Below, in pieces: positions 1-10,888 of a stretch of 35,000 nt of DNA. The notes beneath the pieces were generated by a model. It saw nothing but the letters and a program-made list of their open reading frames with translations, ran no database searches and was not told the DNA's origin. Each line of letters begins with the position of its first letter. Position 1 is the stretch's first letter. This DNA is from Chrysomallon squamiferum (Eukaryota; Mollusca; Gastropoda; Neomphalida; Peltospiridae). The translations under genes and the position numbers were made by a program. The stretch spans positions 26,059,474 through 26,094,473 of the forward strand of contig CM022679.1 in the NCBI GenBank assembly GCA_012295275.1. Reading direction: 5' to 3'.

Positions 1-255
1 CTCCTATTTGGCGCTCGCTAAATTGTTTTCAATCTGCTTACACATTTCATAAATGATTTATTAAATAATAATAATAAAAAAAAAGATCATTATTTTTAAT
101 ATTCCGCGGCTGAACAATATCTTTTCGTGTCGAGTCGAGAACTCCAATCCCGTGGGTCATAGACAAAAGCGAAGAAGTCCCCGCGGGACAAAAGATGTAC
201 AAGAACAAACAGAAAGAGAGAAAAAAAATAGTCTTCACAAATCATAACGAGGCTG

Positions 256-275
256 AAAAAAAAAAAAAAAAAAAA
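256..275 (+). repeat. poly(A) tract, 20 nt
   Basis: Uninterrupted run of 20 A between AT-rich unique sequence and the CpG-bearing patch that follows. The preceding 255 bases are unique AT-rich DNA with an ATAATAATAATAA stretch near 65-77 and no recognisable gene. Confidence 0.95.
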
Positions 276-280
276 TCAAT

Positions 281-528
281 TTTGTTGCTGATGCGCAGTT
301 CGATCCGCTTTAAAAGCGTGTGTTTTGTTTCCAGTCGAGCGTCCGTCGAAGCAACATGTGTGTCGATGTTGTTACATTAAGCAAATTGTTCTTTTATCTT
401 AGCAAAACGGCCGCACAAAGCCGAACACCAGTGGTCATTGTTGTCTCGGCGCCGTAGGTTTTCGTTAGTTACAAAAAACCGTATTAACGCGTCCCATTGT
501 TGTGTCTCGCCAGTATTGTGAAAGGCCG
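281..528. promoter_or_regulatory. CpG-bearing unique patch, candidate regulatory DNA
   Basis: About 250 bases of non-repetitive sequence carrying many CpG dinucleotides (for example GCGTCCGTCG, CTCGGCGCCG, ACGCGTCCC), against CpG-poor AT-rich flanks. It contains acceptor-like TTTGTTTCCAG near 336-346 and donor-like GTAGGTTTTC near 453, but frames between them are short and give no recognisable protein. Unmethylated regulatory DNA is one explanation of retained CpG. An unrecognised exon is another. Confidence 0.3.
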
Positions 529-529
529 G

Positions 530-572
530 TTGTGTGTCTGTGTGTGAGTCTGTGTGTGAGTGTGTGTGTGTG
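530..572 (+). repeat. interrupted (TG)n microsatellite
   Basis: TGTG runs broken by TCTG and GAG interruptions. The regular interruptions suggest an ageing array. The unique AT-rich sequence from 573 to 1035 has no supportable gene. Confidence 0.9.
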
Positions 573-1035
573 TTTTCGATTCAAATTTGGGATAGTTGTA
601 TTATTAATTCTGATCAATTATTGGCCATCGTTAACAGCTCTGAATAGAGTGGTCGTATGAACACAGAATTACATCGAAATGGTTTAATAGTAGAGCTTCT
701 GTTGACACGGTATGAATGCTGTACAAACAGATAGAGTATTCTTTCTTTTTTTTTTAATTCTTTTTTTAAAGAGATGAAAAATGAAGCACTCTGTGGTTTG
801 GTATTGTTGGCGAGTAAAGTGATTGTGAACTGTGTTAACAGGTGTGAATTTGTGGACGGTAAATGGAAAATATGAAAAAAAAAAATTAATTATCTTCATC
901 AGAATTACATTGTATACCGACATACGACAAAATACGTTACATGGGAACATTTTAATAACTGTTTACACATTGTCCAAAAAATGTACAATTAATTTCGGTG
1001 ATGCTTTGTCAGAATTTGTCAGCATATTTTCTTAA

Positions 1036-1139
1036 TTATTATTATTATTATTTTTTTTTTACACTTTTACTATAAACTCTGTTATATACTGTTCATTTCA
1101 TTTACTATGTTACATTTATTATTTTTTCATTATTATTAA

Positions 1140-1173
<34 letters not shown>

Positions 1174-1312
1174 GTTACTACAACAACAACAGCAACTACT
1201 ACTACTAGTCATAATTATTAAAATTATTATTTCATTACTGATATTATTATTATTATTATTATTACAGTATATAAAATTATTATTATTAATATTGTTTTTG
1301 TTACTATTTGTA
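1036..1312 (+). repeat. (ATT)n microsatellite cluster
   Basis: Four ATT arrays (about 1036-1048, 1118-1173, 1240-1262, 1276-1290) with interspersed CAA and CTA triplets near 1178-1207. Minus-strand translation gives Asn-rich homopolymer, which is a repeat artefact and not a gene. Confidence 0.95.
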
Positions 1313-2335
1313 TTTGTTGCGGATTTTGTTGCATTCATATCCTAATATTTCATTTCTCCATACCAGTGAGTATTTTTGTGTCATTAGTTTTTGAATGCTA
1401 AACATTTGAATTTTTTTCTGACATAGAAAACTTTCTATTTTTCCTCATAATTAGTAGCAAACAGTTTTTTTATTTGTGCCTTCCTACAGGTATGTCGCAA
1501 TATACTGGTTGTTACAAGCCAAATATATTTAACGATATTTCTAGCAATATATATGCATGTATACATATATAGGTAATATATGCCTTTGTGTTTCTAATTT
1601 TTGTTAATAATAAATGAAGGTTTGATCCCATGACCTGTCACACTATGAAACAGTACTGTGACACAAACGCTTCTATTACCTGTCATATTGCATTATACAC
1701 TATATCATAATCGAGATATATTTAAAGGAAAATATCTTTATATTTTTCAAAAATTAATTTATTATCCAACTCATTATGTCACATGACATTGTACATCTTG
1801 TCATAATAGTTTCTAAAAGATCCATAAAACCGTATTTTAAATTTTTTTTATAAATTATAATAATTTGAATATCATATGATGTGCTGTATTTCATTTCATA
1901 ATTATTTAAAAAAATCTACGCTACTGTGCACCTTTTGTGCTGTTTTCCATACGATTGCTACAGTTCAATAGATGCATTAATTTAGATGTTAGGAAGGAGA
2001 CGAAAAAAATCTACTTCTTTTAAACTCGTATTTCATTATCATCTATTTTGAATCCAGTGACTAATTATTATTTTTTTTTTTACATATTTAAATTGAGAGA
2101 TGTGCTTAAAATAGACGTATTGAAAGATTAAAAAAAATAAATAAGTAAATAAATTAAAAAAAAATTGCATATGATAATTTTGAAAAGATTTCTTGACAGT
2201 GTTATTGGTTGCTTTTTCAAGCGTGAAATGTGCAGTGTGCCTTTTGTGTTACGAGTATATTTATTTGTAAGACGTCATTATGCAGGCTATGACATCCCAG
2301 ATTACCTCTACTATAAATTAAGTTTGAATTATGTG
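1313..2335. other. AT-rich unique DNA, no gene seen
   Basis: About 1 kb of low-complexity but largely non-tandem AT-rich sequence. It holds a 7-bp inverted repeat TGTCACA/TGTGACA (1636-1642 and 1657-1663) and the motif ATGTCACATGACAT near 1775-1790, so TGTCA-type motifs recur locally. No open frame with plausible composition is present. Confidence 0.6.
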
Positions 2336-2509
2336 CAAGTGTATGTATATATCTATATATATATCTCTCTCTTTCTCTCTCTATATATATGCATTTGTGT
2401 GTGGGTGTCAGTGTGTGGGTATATATATATATATCTCTATAAATATATGCGTGTGTGTGTGTGTGTGTGTGTGTGTGCATATATATATATATATATATAT
2501 GTGTATGTG

Positions 2510-2540
<31 letters not shown>

Positions 2541-2545
2541 GTGGG

Positions 2546-2590
<45 letters not shown>

Positions 2591-2604
2591 GAACGTGTAT
2601 GTGT

Positions 2605-2638
<34 letters not shown>

Positions 2639-2681
2639 TGTATACATGTGTGTGTGTATGTATGTATATTTATATATGTAC
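2336..2681. repeat. compound (TA)n/(TG)n/(CT)n microsatellite
   Basis: About 345 bases of alternating TA, TG and short CT runs, including an uninterrupted TA run of more than 30 bases around 2553-2588. Both strands stay open in several frames only because TA/TG repeats lack stops in those phases. The Tyr/Ile/Val/Cys-rich translations (up to 225 residues) are artefacts. The alternating purine-pyrimidine content favours Z-DNA or cruciform structure. Confidence 0.95.
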
Positions 2682-2724
2682 ATTGTTTATTTGTATATGG
2701 GGTGTGTAGACATATATTTATGCA

Positions 2725-3000
2725 TATTGAATACACACGCTGCAGTTTGGTTGCAGTTTGGATACAAATTCCTGTTTTGACGGAATGGCCAGTCTGTCAT
2801 CTCAGACAGATAGAAATCTCAGACTTTAAAACCCTCCATTAATGTCTCCATTTCAAAACAGTGAACGTTTGAATCACTGAGCTGAACTTCACGTTTGTAG
2901 GCGTACGTTCTGAAGTCAGAGTCATCTGACACGTAAAAGTAGTCATTAGAACACACTAGTCTGCCTTGAATACGTCATGTTTTTAAAATATAATACATAG
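2725..3000. other. unique patch with small hairpin
   Basis: Non-repetitive, moderately GC sequence between two microsatellite blocks. It contains a local duplication GCAGTTTGG (twice within 20 bases near 2742-2760) and a short hairpin TCTGTC/GACAGA near 2793-2811. No gene or known element recognised. Confidence 0.4.
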
Positions 3001-3046
3001 ATGCATATAGAGGCTTATTAGAAGTACATACGTACTTACTTAAAAC

Positions 3047-3055
3047 CACACACAA

Positions 3056-3090
<35 letters not shown>

Positions 3091-3096
3091 CACACG

Positions 3097-3135
<39 letters not shown>
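3047..3135 (+). repeat. (CA)n-(TA)n compound microsatellite
   Basis: CA repeats pass into TA repeats, with one short interruption ACACGTTCA near 3091-3100, and end directly at the left arm of the inverted repeat at 3141. Confidence 0.95.
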
Positions 3136-3139
<4 letters not shown>

Positions 3140-3140
3140 T

Positions 3141-3230
3141 CATACGACACCTTTTAACGTTTGCATTATGAAATAACTTTATTTTGAGCAAATACTTAGA
3201 CATAAATTTCTCAACTTAAATATGTAAACA

Positions 3231-3261
<31 letters not shown>

Positions 3262-3350
3262 ATCTATATCTATATATATATATATATATTAATATAGATA
3301 GATAGATAAGTATTATATTTCGTAATGCAAACGTTAAAAGGTATCGTATA
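3141..3350. repeat. MITE-like inverted-repeat element
   Basis: The arms at 3141-3175 and 3316-3350 are inverted copies, 32 of 35 positions matching, with a perfect 20-nt core (ACCTTTTAACGTTTGCATTA at 3149-3168). Two of the mismatches flanking that core are C/T transitions. The 140-base interior holds (TCTA)n at 3231-3262, (TA)n, then (GATA)n at 3294-3308, which are also mutually complementary, so the whole segment could fold as one long hairpin. It lacks coding capacity. A non-autonomous DNA transposon or a palindrome made by local rearrangement would both fit. No clear target-site duplication can be assigned because the left flank is (TA)n. Confidence 0.75.
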
Positions 3351-4430
<1,080 letters not shown>

Positions 4431-4466
4431 GTTATTATTTTTATTATTATTATTATTTTTTTTTTA
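4431..4466 (+). repeat. (ATT)n / poly(T)
   Basis: Short ATT array ending in ten T. Minor repeat. Confidence 0.85.
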
Positions 4467-5183
4467 AATGGGAAGTCCCTGGCAGAGATGTTGTTATTTA
4501 TTTATGAGGTTTTTAAGCCTTTTGTTTATATTCAATTTGAAGTGGTGATGAGGGAGAGAGAAAGAAATAAAAAAAATAAAATAAAATGAAAGGTTCTGAA
4601 TAGGACGAGTTAAAGGATGTAAACGCATCTACTAGGAATGGTGCGTTAAATTAAGTAAACAAACTACGCACCGCACGCATCTTGTGTATATTTAATGAAA
4701 ATGATACTCACGAGACGATTGATTTTTTTCGAAAATGAAACTTCAACGCCCCCCCCTTCCCATCGTTCCTTGCACGTTAATGGAGGGTTTGACCATATTT
4801 GGGCATCCCTTTCCATCATCCTCCTTTGGATATAATGTAGTGTTCCGTTTAAAAAAATAAAAAAATAAAACAGGAAGAAAAAAAAGACCAACATATTTAT
4901 TTCCTGATGGATGTTTCGCTTTCAGCGTAATGCCTAATTTAGCAGCGATAATGAAAAATGACAATTTTATTGTCCTCCAGTATTTATTGTATTCTGCAGT
5001 TTCGTTTTATTGATGTCTCTGTGATGATTGGATACAAACAGTTATTATTTAGAGACGTGGTATAGTCACGTGATATAAACATTATTTTTTTTATTTTATT
5101 ATTTTTAAATGTTTCAGCAATAGTTTTTAAAATTATAATAATGAGACTGGTTTCTCTTTCAAGATCTTACGTATCATTAATTG
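4467..5183. other. AT-rich unique DNA, no gene seen
   Basis: Unique sequence with a C-run near 4750-4757 and an E-box CACGTG at 5067-5072 inside TCACGTGATA. A single E-box has no predictive weight alone. No open frame of interest. Confidence 0.45.
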
Positions 5184-5392
5184 AATGTATGTATGTGTAT
5201 ATGTGTATTTTTATGTATGTGTCTGTATATGTGTGAACGTGTATGTTTGTGTATAAATATGTATGTATGGATGTATATGTATATATGTATGTGTGTCTGT
5301 GTGTGTGTATATATATATGGCGTTTGTATTCCTGTATGATATGTGTATATATGTGTATATATGTGCGTGTTTGAGTGTGTCTGTGTATATAT
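5184..5392 (+). repeat. degenerate (TATG/TG)n low-complexity block
   Basis: About 200 bases of mixed ATGT, TGTG and TATA units with no stable period, typical of a decayed dinucleotide/tetranucleotide array. Confidence 0.9.
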
Positions 5393-5827
5393 TCAGATAA
5401 TTACTTTCTTATTCATCCGTTTGTAAAACATACTGCTTTTATTCTAATTCTAAACATCTGTTATGTTAATAATATATCACTCTTACTGTGGTTTAATGTG
5501 TTAATAGGTAAAATAAATGTAATATATGGCTGATGTGTACACTTGCTTAAACTCAAGTATATCTCCACCTGTATAAAGACTTGACATCTCCCGCTTGGTG
5601 ATCAGAGTCATAAAAAGGGTATAAGCCAGCCATTGGCAAATTCCAAACACTACCCGGGCAAGTTAATTAACGTAATAAACATCACTAGTTGTGCCGAAAT
5701 TATTTGTTAAGCCGAGAGGGGGTCCCATAACTTATAGTAAAGTTCCGCAAAAGACCTACTGAAGCTGAAAAATGTTTCAGAAAATAGTTGTGTTTTTTTT
5801 TGTTTTTTTTTCTTATTGGGTCGACGC
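5393..5827. other. unique DNA, no gene seen
   Basis: AT-rich unique sequence becoming more mixed from about 5560 (CTCCCGCTTGGTGATCAG, CTACCCGGGCAAG, GCCGAGAGGGGGTCCC). It could include decayed mobile-element DNA but matches nothing I can name. Confidence 0.35.
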
Positions 5828-5859
5828 TTAGTATGTCTTTTTCTTTTTTTGAAAACATG

Positions 5860-6048
5860 TTTTGAAATGCTGGATGATGGTAAAGGGGGTAAAGTAGGTA
5901 TATTCTGTGGCGATGTGAATTCTGGTTTTATTGGGAGTCAGCGAGGCGTGACGAGTAAAGATGGCTGTCAGCGACTCCCCGCTGTCACTTGACCAGGTAG
6001 AAGTTGAAGTCCCCGCTTTTAAACTGGCAGGTCGGCGTCTTGCAGAAA
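5860..6048. promoter_or_regulatory. CpG-bearing unique patch with nested repeats
   Basis: About 190 bases of balanced composition directly upstream of a TTTA array. It holds the direct repeat GTCAGCGA (5937-5944 and 5967-5974) and the inverted pair GGGAGTC (5933-5939) and GACTCCC (5973-5979). On the minus strand, TTTCTGCAAG is followed by 18 open codons rich in Cys, Phe, Lys and Asp, a TGA at 5987-5985, and AATAAA at 5932-5927, so a terminal exon is conceivable. The acceptor is weak and no protein family is recognised, so I favour regulatory or neutral DNA. Confidence 0.3.
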
Positions 6049-6052
6049 TCAT

Positions 6053-6083
<31 letters not shown>

Positions 6084-6174
6084 TTATTTTTTATTATTAT
6101 TATTAATTAATTATTATTATTAGTAGTATTATTTTTATTTTTATTTATTTATTTATTTATTTATTTATTTTTTA
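6049..6174 (+). repeat. (TTTA)n-(TTA)n-(TTTA)n array
   Basis: Tetranucleotide TTTA at about 6051-6085, TTA with TAG interruptions to about 6131, then TTTA again. Its complement recurs about 95 bases downstream. Confidence 0.97.
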
Positions 6175-6269
6175 TTAAATAAAAACACTAACAGGCGGAC
6201 TGATTAATAGATGTGTATATAAATATTTAAATAAAACTAAATAAAAATACTTAACAAAATCAACAATAA

Positions 6270-6312
<43 letters not shown>
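6175..6312 (-). repeat. spacer and inverted (TAAA)n array
   Basis: After an AT-rich spacer the TAAA array at about 6269-6312 lies in the opposite sense to the TTTA array at 6049-6174. Single strands across 6050-6312 could pair into a long AT hairpin. Confidence 0.9.
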
Positions 6313-6314
<2 letters not shown>

Positions 6315-6680
6315 ATAAGCTCTTCTATTCTTCACCTTCATGTGACTCGTCCTCATTTTTCCTTTCCTATGTAAACCTTCTGTCATTCTTCTCTGTCGCA
6401 GAGCCAGCCCCTCCCCTGTCTCATCCCTGTTCTCACCCCCCCTCCACATCTCCCTCTCTTTTTATCGAATCTTCTCCCTTCTCTGATCCACACCCTCCAT
6501 CAACGATCACCCCGCCTCCTTCGAACAACACCAATTCCTTCCTATACACTTCACTTTTTATTCACTTTCAGCGAATCTTTCCGTTTTACCCGCTCCCCAT
6601 CCTTTCCCCCTGCCTCCCTCCCCACCTCCCTTTTCCTCCCCCCACCCGTCCCTCCCCCTCTTCCCATCTGACCTACATAT
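6315..6680. other. C/T-rich, G-poor block with two G-quadruplex motifs (minus strand)
   Basis: About 360 bases in which the plus strand is almost entirely C and T with few G. Two segments meet the usual intramolecular G4 pattern (four runs of three or more G, loops 1-7) on the minus strand: 6606-6630 (C-runs at 6606-6610, 6616-6618, 6620-6623, 6628-6630) and 6638-6658 (C-runs at 6638-6643, 6645-6647, 6650-6652, 6654-6658, loops of 1, 2 and 1). The second is a very compact motif. The plus strand could form i-motifs. Not a simple tandem repeat and not open in any frame of note. Confidence 0.7.
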
Positions 6681-6767
6681 ATCATTTCTTTATTGACAAC
6701 TGTCAGTTGAAGTTCCCACTTAGAAGCTGAATGACAGAAAACGTGAATGAAGAAAAATAAACATGAT

Positions 6768-6812
6768 GATAATATTAATAATAATAATAATAATAACAAT
6801 AATAATAATAAT
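6768..6812 (+). repeat. (AAT)n microsatellite
   Basis: AAT array with one AAC interruption. Confidence 0.95.
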
Positions 6813-6840
6813 CATTCAGTTTGAAATCTTCAGCCTGTGT

Positions 6841-6842
<2 letters not shown>

Positions 6843-6895
<53 letters not shown>
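6843..6895 (+). repeat. (TG)n microsatellite, 53 bp
   Basis: Uninterrupted TG dinucleotides, prone to Z-DNA. Probably polymorphic because uninterrupted. Confidence 0.98.
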
Positions 6896-6897
<2 letters not shown>

Positions 6898-7250
6898 GTT
6901 TTTACAGAGCTCTGATGTAAATATTGTAAAGACACTGACCGCTTACCTTGTATTTTTTTTTTTTTTTATCAGCAGCGAAACTTCGCAAAACACCTGTAGC
7001 TTGCCCGTGGGGTTTAGTAACAGGTGCACACACAGCGGTGGGAAAATAATAATAAAAAAATATATTTTATTTTTATATCTTTAATTATACACAAAATGTC
7101 ATAACGTCACGCTTTGCGGAGTTTGAAGTATTTGTGTACCTAGTGGTAGAAAATTTTTTTTTTGAAAAAAAAATTCTGTTTTATTTTTGAGTTATAACTC
7201 GTGTCCTTTCGCAATACCACACGTTAAATAGTTAAGGCTTCATGTATTTG
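6896..7250. other. unique DNA, no gene seen
   Basis: Unique AT-rich sequence with poly(T) at 6953-6967 and a small GC-bearing core near 6970-7045 that includes GCGAAACTTCGC (short palindrome) and GGTGGGAAAA, a partial Su(H)-like match. No gene. Confidence 0.4.
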
Positions 7251-7440
7251 TTTTTTTTAGATTTCTTTTTTTTTTTTTTTTTTTTTCTTTTTTTTCTTTT
7301 TTAATTTTTTTTCTTTTTTTTTTCTCTTGTTCATTCTTTCTCTCCTTGTTCATTCTTTCTCTCCTTGTTCATTCTTTCTTTTCATTCTTTTTCATTCTTT
7401 CTTTTATTTTCCTTTTTCTTTTTTTTTTAAAAACAATACT
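7251..7440 (+). repeat. T-rich tract with 19-bp minisatellite
   Basis: Poly(T) with C interruptions to about 7325, then three tandem 19-base units CTTGTTCATTCTTTCTCTC (7326-7344, 7345-7363, 7364-7382), the last with its end altered to CTTTT, followed by CATTCTTT remnants. The remaining T/C-rich sequence to about 7600 gives only Phe/Leu/Ser chance frames. Confidence 0.9.
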
Positions 7441-7599
7441 TTCATATATCTCGTCCTAAATGTTATTTTATTTTCTCTTTTTTCTTTTAATTTTTTAATT
7501 AATTTTTTTCCGTTTCCCCATTATTCACACATTCTCTTGTTAAACTGTGAATACTTTATGTTTGTTCACGTTCTTACACTTTATATCAATTTTTAAAAT

Positions 7600-7822
7600 C
7601 TCACTCTAGTTCCCAGATCACGCAAACGTTAACGTCTACCGTTTACAAGAGTACATTATCGTTAGAAAAAGAAGATATATCTGTAACGTGGTATTTTCTT
7701 TGTTTTTGTTCGTGTTAAAGAGGAAACAGTGATACACGTTATTGATTACATTAACCTAATCCTCGCACCCCACCCTGAGCAGTCCCATGATGACTCGACA
7801 CATTTTAGAACTTTGCCTTCTT
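7600..7822. other. unique DNA, no gene seen
   Basis: About 220 bases of mixed composition with a few CpG (ACGCAAACGTTAACGTCTACCG near 7620-7641). No feature supported. Confidence 0.35.
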
Positions 7823-8088
7823 AAATACTGCTACTGCATTAATACCACTGTACTACTGCAACTGCAGCTACTGTTACTACTACTACTACTACTACAACTA
7901 TTATTACTACTACTGCATTAATACTACTGTGCTACTGCAGCTGCAGCTACTGTTACTACTACTGCTGCTACTACTGCTACTACTACTGCATTAATACTAC
8001 TGTGCTACTGCAGCTGCAGCTACTGTTACTACTACTACTACTACTACAACTATTATTACTACTACTGCTGCTTCTGTTACTACTACTG

Positions 8089-8140
<52 letters not shown>

Positions 8141-8224
8141 AGCTGCTGCTGCTGTTGCTATTACTACTACAGCTGCTGCTGCTGCTGTTGCTATTACTAC
8201 TACTACTTTTATTACTATTACTAC
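7823..8224 (+). repeat. higher-order CTA/CTG triplet array
   Basis: About 400 bases built from CTA, CTG, TTA and ACA triplets. It is not a plain trinucleotide run: the marker GCATTAATAC occurs at 7836, 7915 and 7988 (spacing 79 and 73) and is followed each time by a similar block containing GCAGCTACTGTTACTACTAC, so units of about 75 bases were duplicated. A pure CTA run lies at about 8089-8140. The translations (poly-Leu on plus, poly-Ser on minus, up to 100 residues) follow from the repeat and there is no start-context or non-repeat domain to support a gene. Confidence 0.93.
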
Positions 8225-8660
8225 AAACTAATGGACCTGTATATGCAGAAAACAGCAAAGAGAAAAAATTATTTACCTTTATTTATTTATTTTTTAAATT
8301 ATAAAATGAAGGAGAAAAATACGAAAATCCTCGAAATAGTTTTGTATATTCTGCACATTTTCAGCTGTACCTTTGAAAGGTGGTTCCTTGGAATTTGATC
8401 TATGGAGGTGAAAAGCCGGTTCAATTACAAATCCATTTCAAAACCAAACAACGTCCTACACTTTATTAATGCTTTTTTTTTTTGTGTGTGTGTGGAAAAT
8501 TACGAAACTGGTCCACGCGCTATATCGAGCCCATGTCACCTTTCCAAGATTTATATTTAGAAGCAAATTGTATTTTCCCCTCGTAAAATTTGCTCTTGCA
8601 AGTCAGAGGCCTCGGGGCCAGAATAGCTTTCCCAGAAAAGAAAATGTTAACTGATAAAAT
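8225..8660. other. unique DNA with palindromic motifs
   Basis: Unique, moderately AT-rich. It holds an E-box CAGCTG (8362-8367) two bases before the palindrome ACCTTTGAAAGGT (8369-8381), whose halves read CTTTGAA as in TCF/LEF-like sites. CCACGCGC and GGCCTCGGGGCC add CpG near 8513 and 8609-8620. Candidate regulatory DNA at best. Confidence 0.3.
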
Positions 8661-8666
8661 TAGAAC

Positions 8667-8980
<314 letters not shown>

Positions 8981-9098
8981 GAGACATAAAAATTGTAGGA
9001 GAGAGTTACAGCACAAAAAGTATACAGAGGGGAAAAAACCCACATACTTTTTCATTTAATAAATTAAACAAGATTTCTCTCGCAAACATTCTTGGTCA

Positions 9099-9101
<3 letters not shown>

Positions 9102-9150
<49 letters not shown>
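9102..9150 (+). repeat. (TG)n microsatellite, 49 bp
   Basis: Uninterrupted TG dinucleotides ending at ACGTGTTCC. Confidence 0.98.
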
Positions 9151-9153
<3 letters not shown>

Positions 9154-9572
9154 TGTTCCTAAATGCTGGATTCTCGCACGGTATTCCAAGCCACTTATGT
9201 GAAAGCGTGTATGGCCCAAATGTTAATTTGACTGCATAGAAAAAAACGAGAGCTGGGTGTCTGATTATTGTGGGGTGAAAAGGCATTCAATGTAGCTTTT
9301 ATTCAAGCTGTCGGAGTTAGGCCCGCAATAAATATTATTTCCTTTCACAGAGACACAAACGTATTCGGGCTTCGCATTGTCGGATCGGAGACCTCAGAGT
9401 GGGTTAGATGCCTTCTGGTATTTATCTTTTGCTTTGAAGTACAACAGAATGACGGGTAGTTTGGAGGGTAGGACTCGTCAAAAGCATGGGAGAGGAAAAC
9501 AAAAGACTGCCCACTCCAGAGCTCTGGCAAGAATGAATGTTTCGCCGGACAATGGTCAAGTGAAATATTGGA
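9151..9572. promoter_or_regulatory. unique mixed-composition patch, candidate regulatory DNA
   Basis: About 420 bases without tandem repeats and with scattered CpG (GTCGGATCGGAGACC near 9379-9393). It includes GCAATAAA and TTTATTC motifs of the kind bound by posterior homeodomain factors, but these are short and expected by chance. Frames of about 60-77 codons overlap on both strands without protein-like character. Poly(T) follows at 9573-9588. Confidence 0.3.
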
Positions 9573-9588
9573 TTTTTTTTTTTTTTTT

Positions 9589-10062
9589 CATTTTTCAAAA
9601 GGTGGTTTGAGAATTGGGAGAGAGAGAAAGAAAGAAAGAAAAAAAACTCTCGAAAATTCCTGTACAGTATTTTTGTGTTCTTTTAAAAACTGTTGAACAT
9701 ATTGTCCTTGTTGCACTGACTGAAATGTCGCCTTGACGTGTCAATAAAACCTGAATTGGCTGCAATAAAATAAAGATTATGGCCAAATGATATAAAGAGA
9801 TAGGCAGTAGTCTTTTCTTAGGCTTTAAACACTGCTGTAAGATGATCGTCCTTGACGACTTGCAGTGGTCAAAGGTTATTTTTTCTGTGTTTGCTGTTCT
9901 CTGGGTTCACGCGTTCTAAATATGTCAGTTGTTGTGTGTGAAATGTTTCTTGTTTTATTCTCTCTCGTTTCCAGAATATTTGATTGTATTTGCTTAGTAA
10001 TAAAGACGTGCATTACAATAATCCCTATTTCTTTATTCTCTGTTTTCTTTCTTCTGTTATAA
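9589..10062. other. unique DNA with DR1-like element
   Basis: Unique sequence. TGGTCAAAGGTTA at 9866-9878 is a direct repeat of two nuclear-receptor half-sites with a one-base spacer (TGGTCA, A, AGGTTA), two mismatches from AGGTCAAAGGTCA. No gene is evident. Confidence 0.35.
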
Positions 10063-10138
10063 CCACACACAAACACACACACACAAGAACACACACACAC
10101 ACACAAATACAAGCACACACACACACGTACGCACACAC
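10063..10138 (+). repeat. interrupted (CA)n microsatellite
   Basis: CA dinucleotides with AAGA, AATA and GTACG interruptions. Confidence 0.95.
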
Positions 10139-10546
10139 CTTTTTTTATTCTTCATGTTTTACATTACTCGTTTGTACCAAAATAAAATACTATTTTTAAT
10201 AATTTTAATTGAACGCTAGAGGTATATTCTTCAAAGTGTGAGTTTTCCATTTAACAGAACGTGAATGTAAAACATTTTTTTTTTTTGATATTATTGCATA
10301 ATTTTTTATTTTTTATTTTTTAAAAGCAAAGAGACAACTCAGTATAAAAATGACATTAATGTATATTACGTTTGTTATTTATGAAACCTCTGTGACCTAT
10401 CCTAGTGACCCGAAATAGTTTCGTTTATTTATTTGACATTCTTTATGAAGAATTTACATGAAGAAATTTTAATTCCCATAATACAAGTAACTTTATAGAA
10501 TCAAATAAAAACCAAGGACACCTTTAAGAAATCAAAAGTAAAAATT
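10139..10546. other. AT-rich unique DNA, no gene seen
   Basis: About 400 AT-rich bases with short homopolymers. Nothing supported. Confidence 0.4.
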
Positions 10547-10568
10547 AAAAAAAAAAAAAAAAAAAAAA
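10547..10568 (+). repeat. poly(A), 22 nt
   Basis: Uninterrupted A run followed by GAAGAAGGAAG. Confidence 0.95.
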
Positions 10569-10888
10569 GAAGAAGGAAGTCGATATAGTAAATGACTCCA
10601 TATTTGTATTAGTGTGTGGTTTTTTTTAGAAAATGTATTGAGGCAATTAGAAATTCATTTGCTGTGGAGCTATGCGTATTACGCTTGAACAGGTGCACAG
10701 GAAAACACACACTTTCCTCAACTGCACCAAATGATACAGGTTTTATTTTGATCTGGCGTCGACCAAGCATGGCGACCAACAAAAAAAAAAAAAAAAAAAA
10801 AAAAGAAGCATGTCATCTTGGAATTTCCCACCCAGTAGCCACAGGCATGCGCACCGGAATGTTCCCAGAATTCACTGACCTCTGTTTG
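10569..10888. other. unique DNA interrupted by 24-nt poly(A)
   Basis: Mixed-composition sequence with poly(A) at 10781-10804. TTTTTTTTAG then GAAAATG near 10620 resembles an acceptor and start, and a 104-codon frame crosses the poly(A). However, it begins at GTG, includes a run of Lys from the poly(A), and shows no domain. I do not call a gene. Confidence 0.35.

Noticed and set aside
1616-1640. B-box-like GGTTTGATCCC on the plus strand
   Set aside because: The 60 bases upstream are TA-rich with no A-box.
2165-2842. 225-codon plus-strand open frame and overlapping frames on the other strand
   Set aside because: Generated by TA/TG microsatellites. Tyr/Ile/Val/Cys composition follows the repeat and both strands are open at once.
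7983-8304. Poly-Leu and poly-Ser frames of 90-100 codons
   Set aside because: Translations of the CTA/CTG array. No flanking non-repeat domain or credible start.
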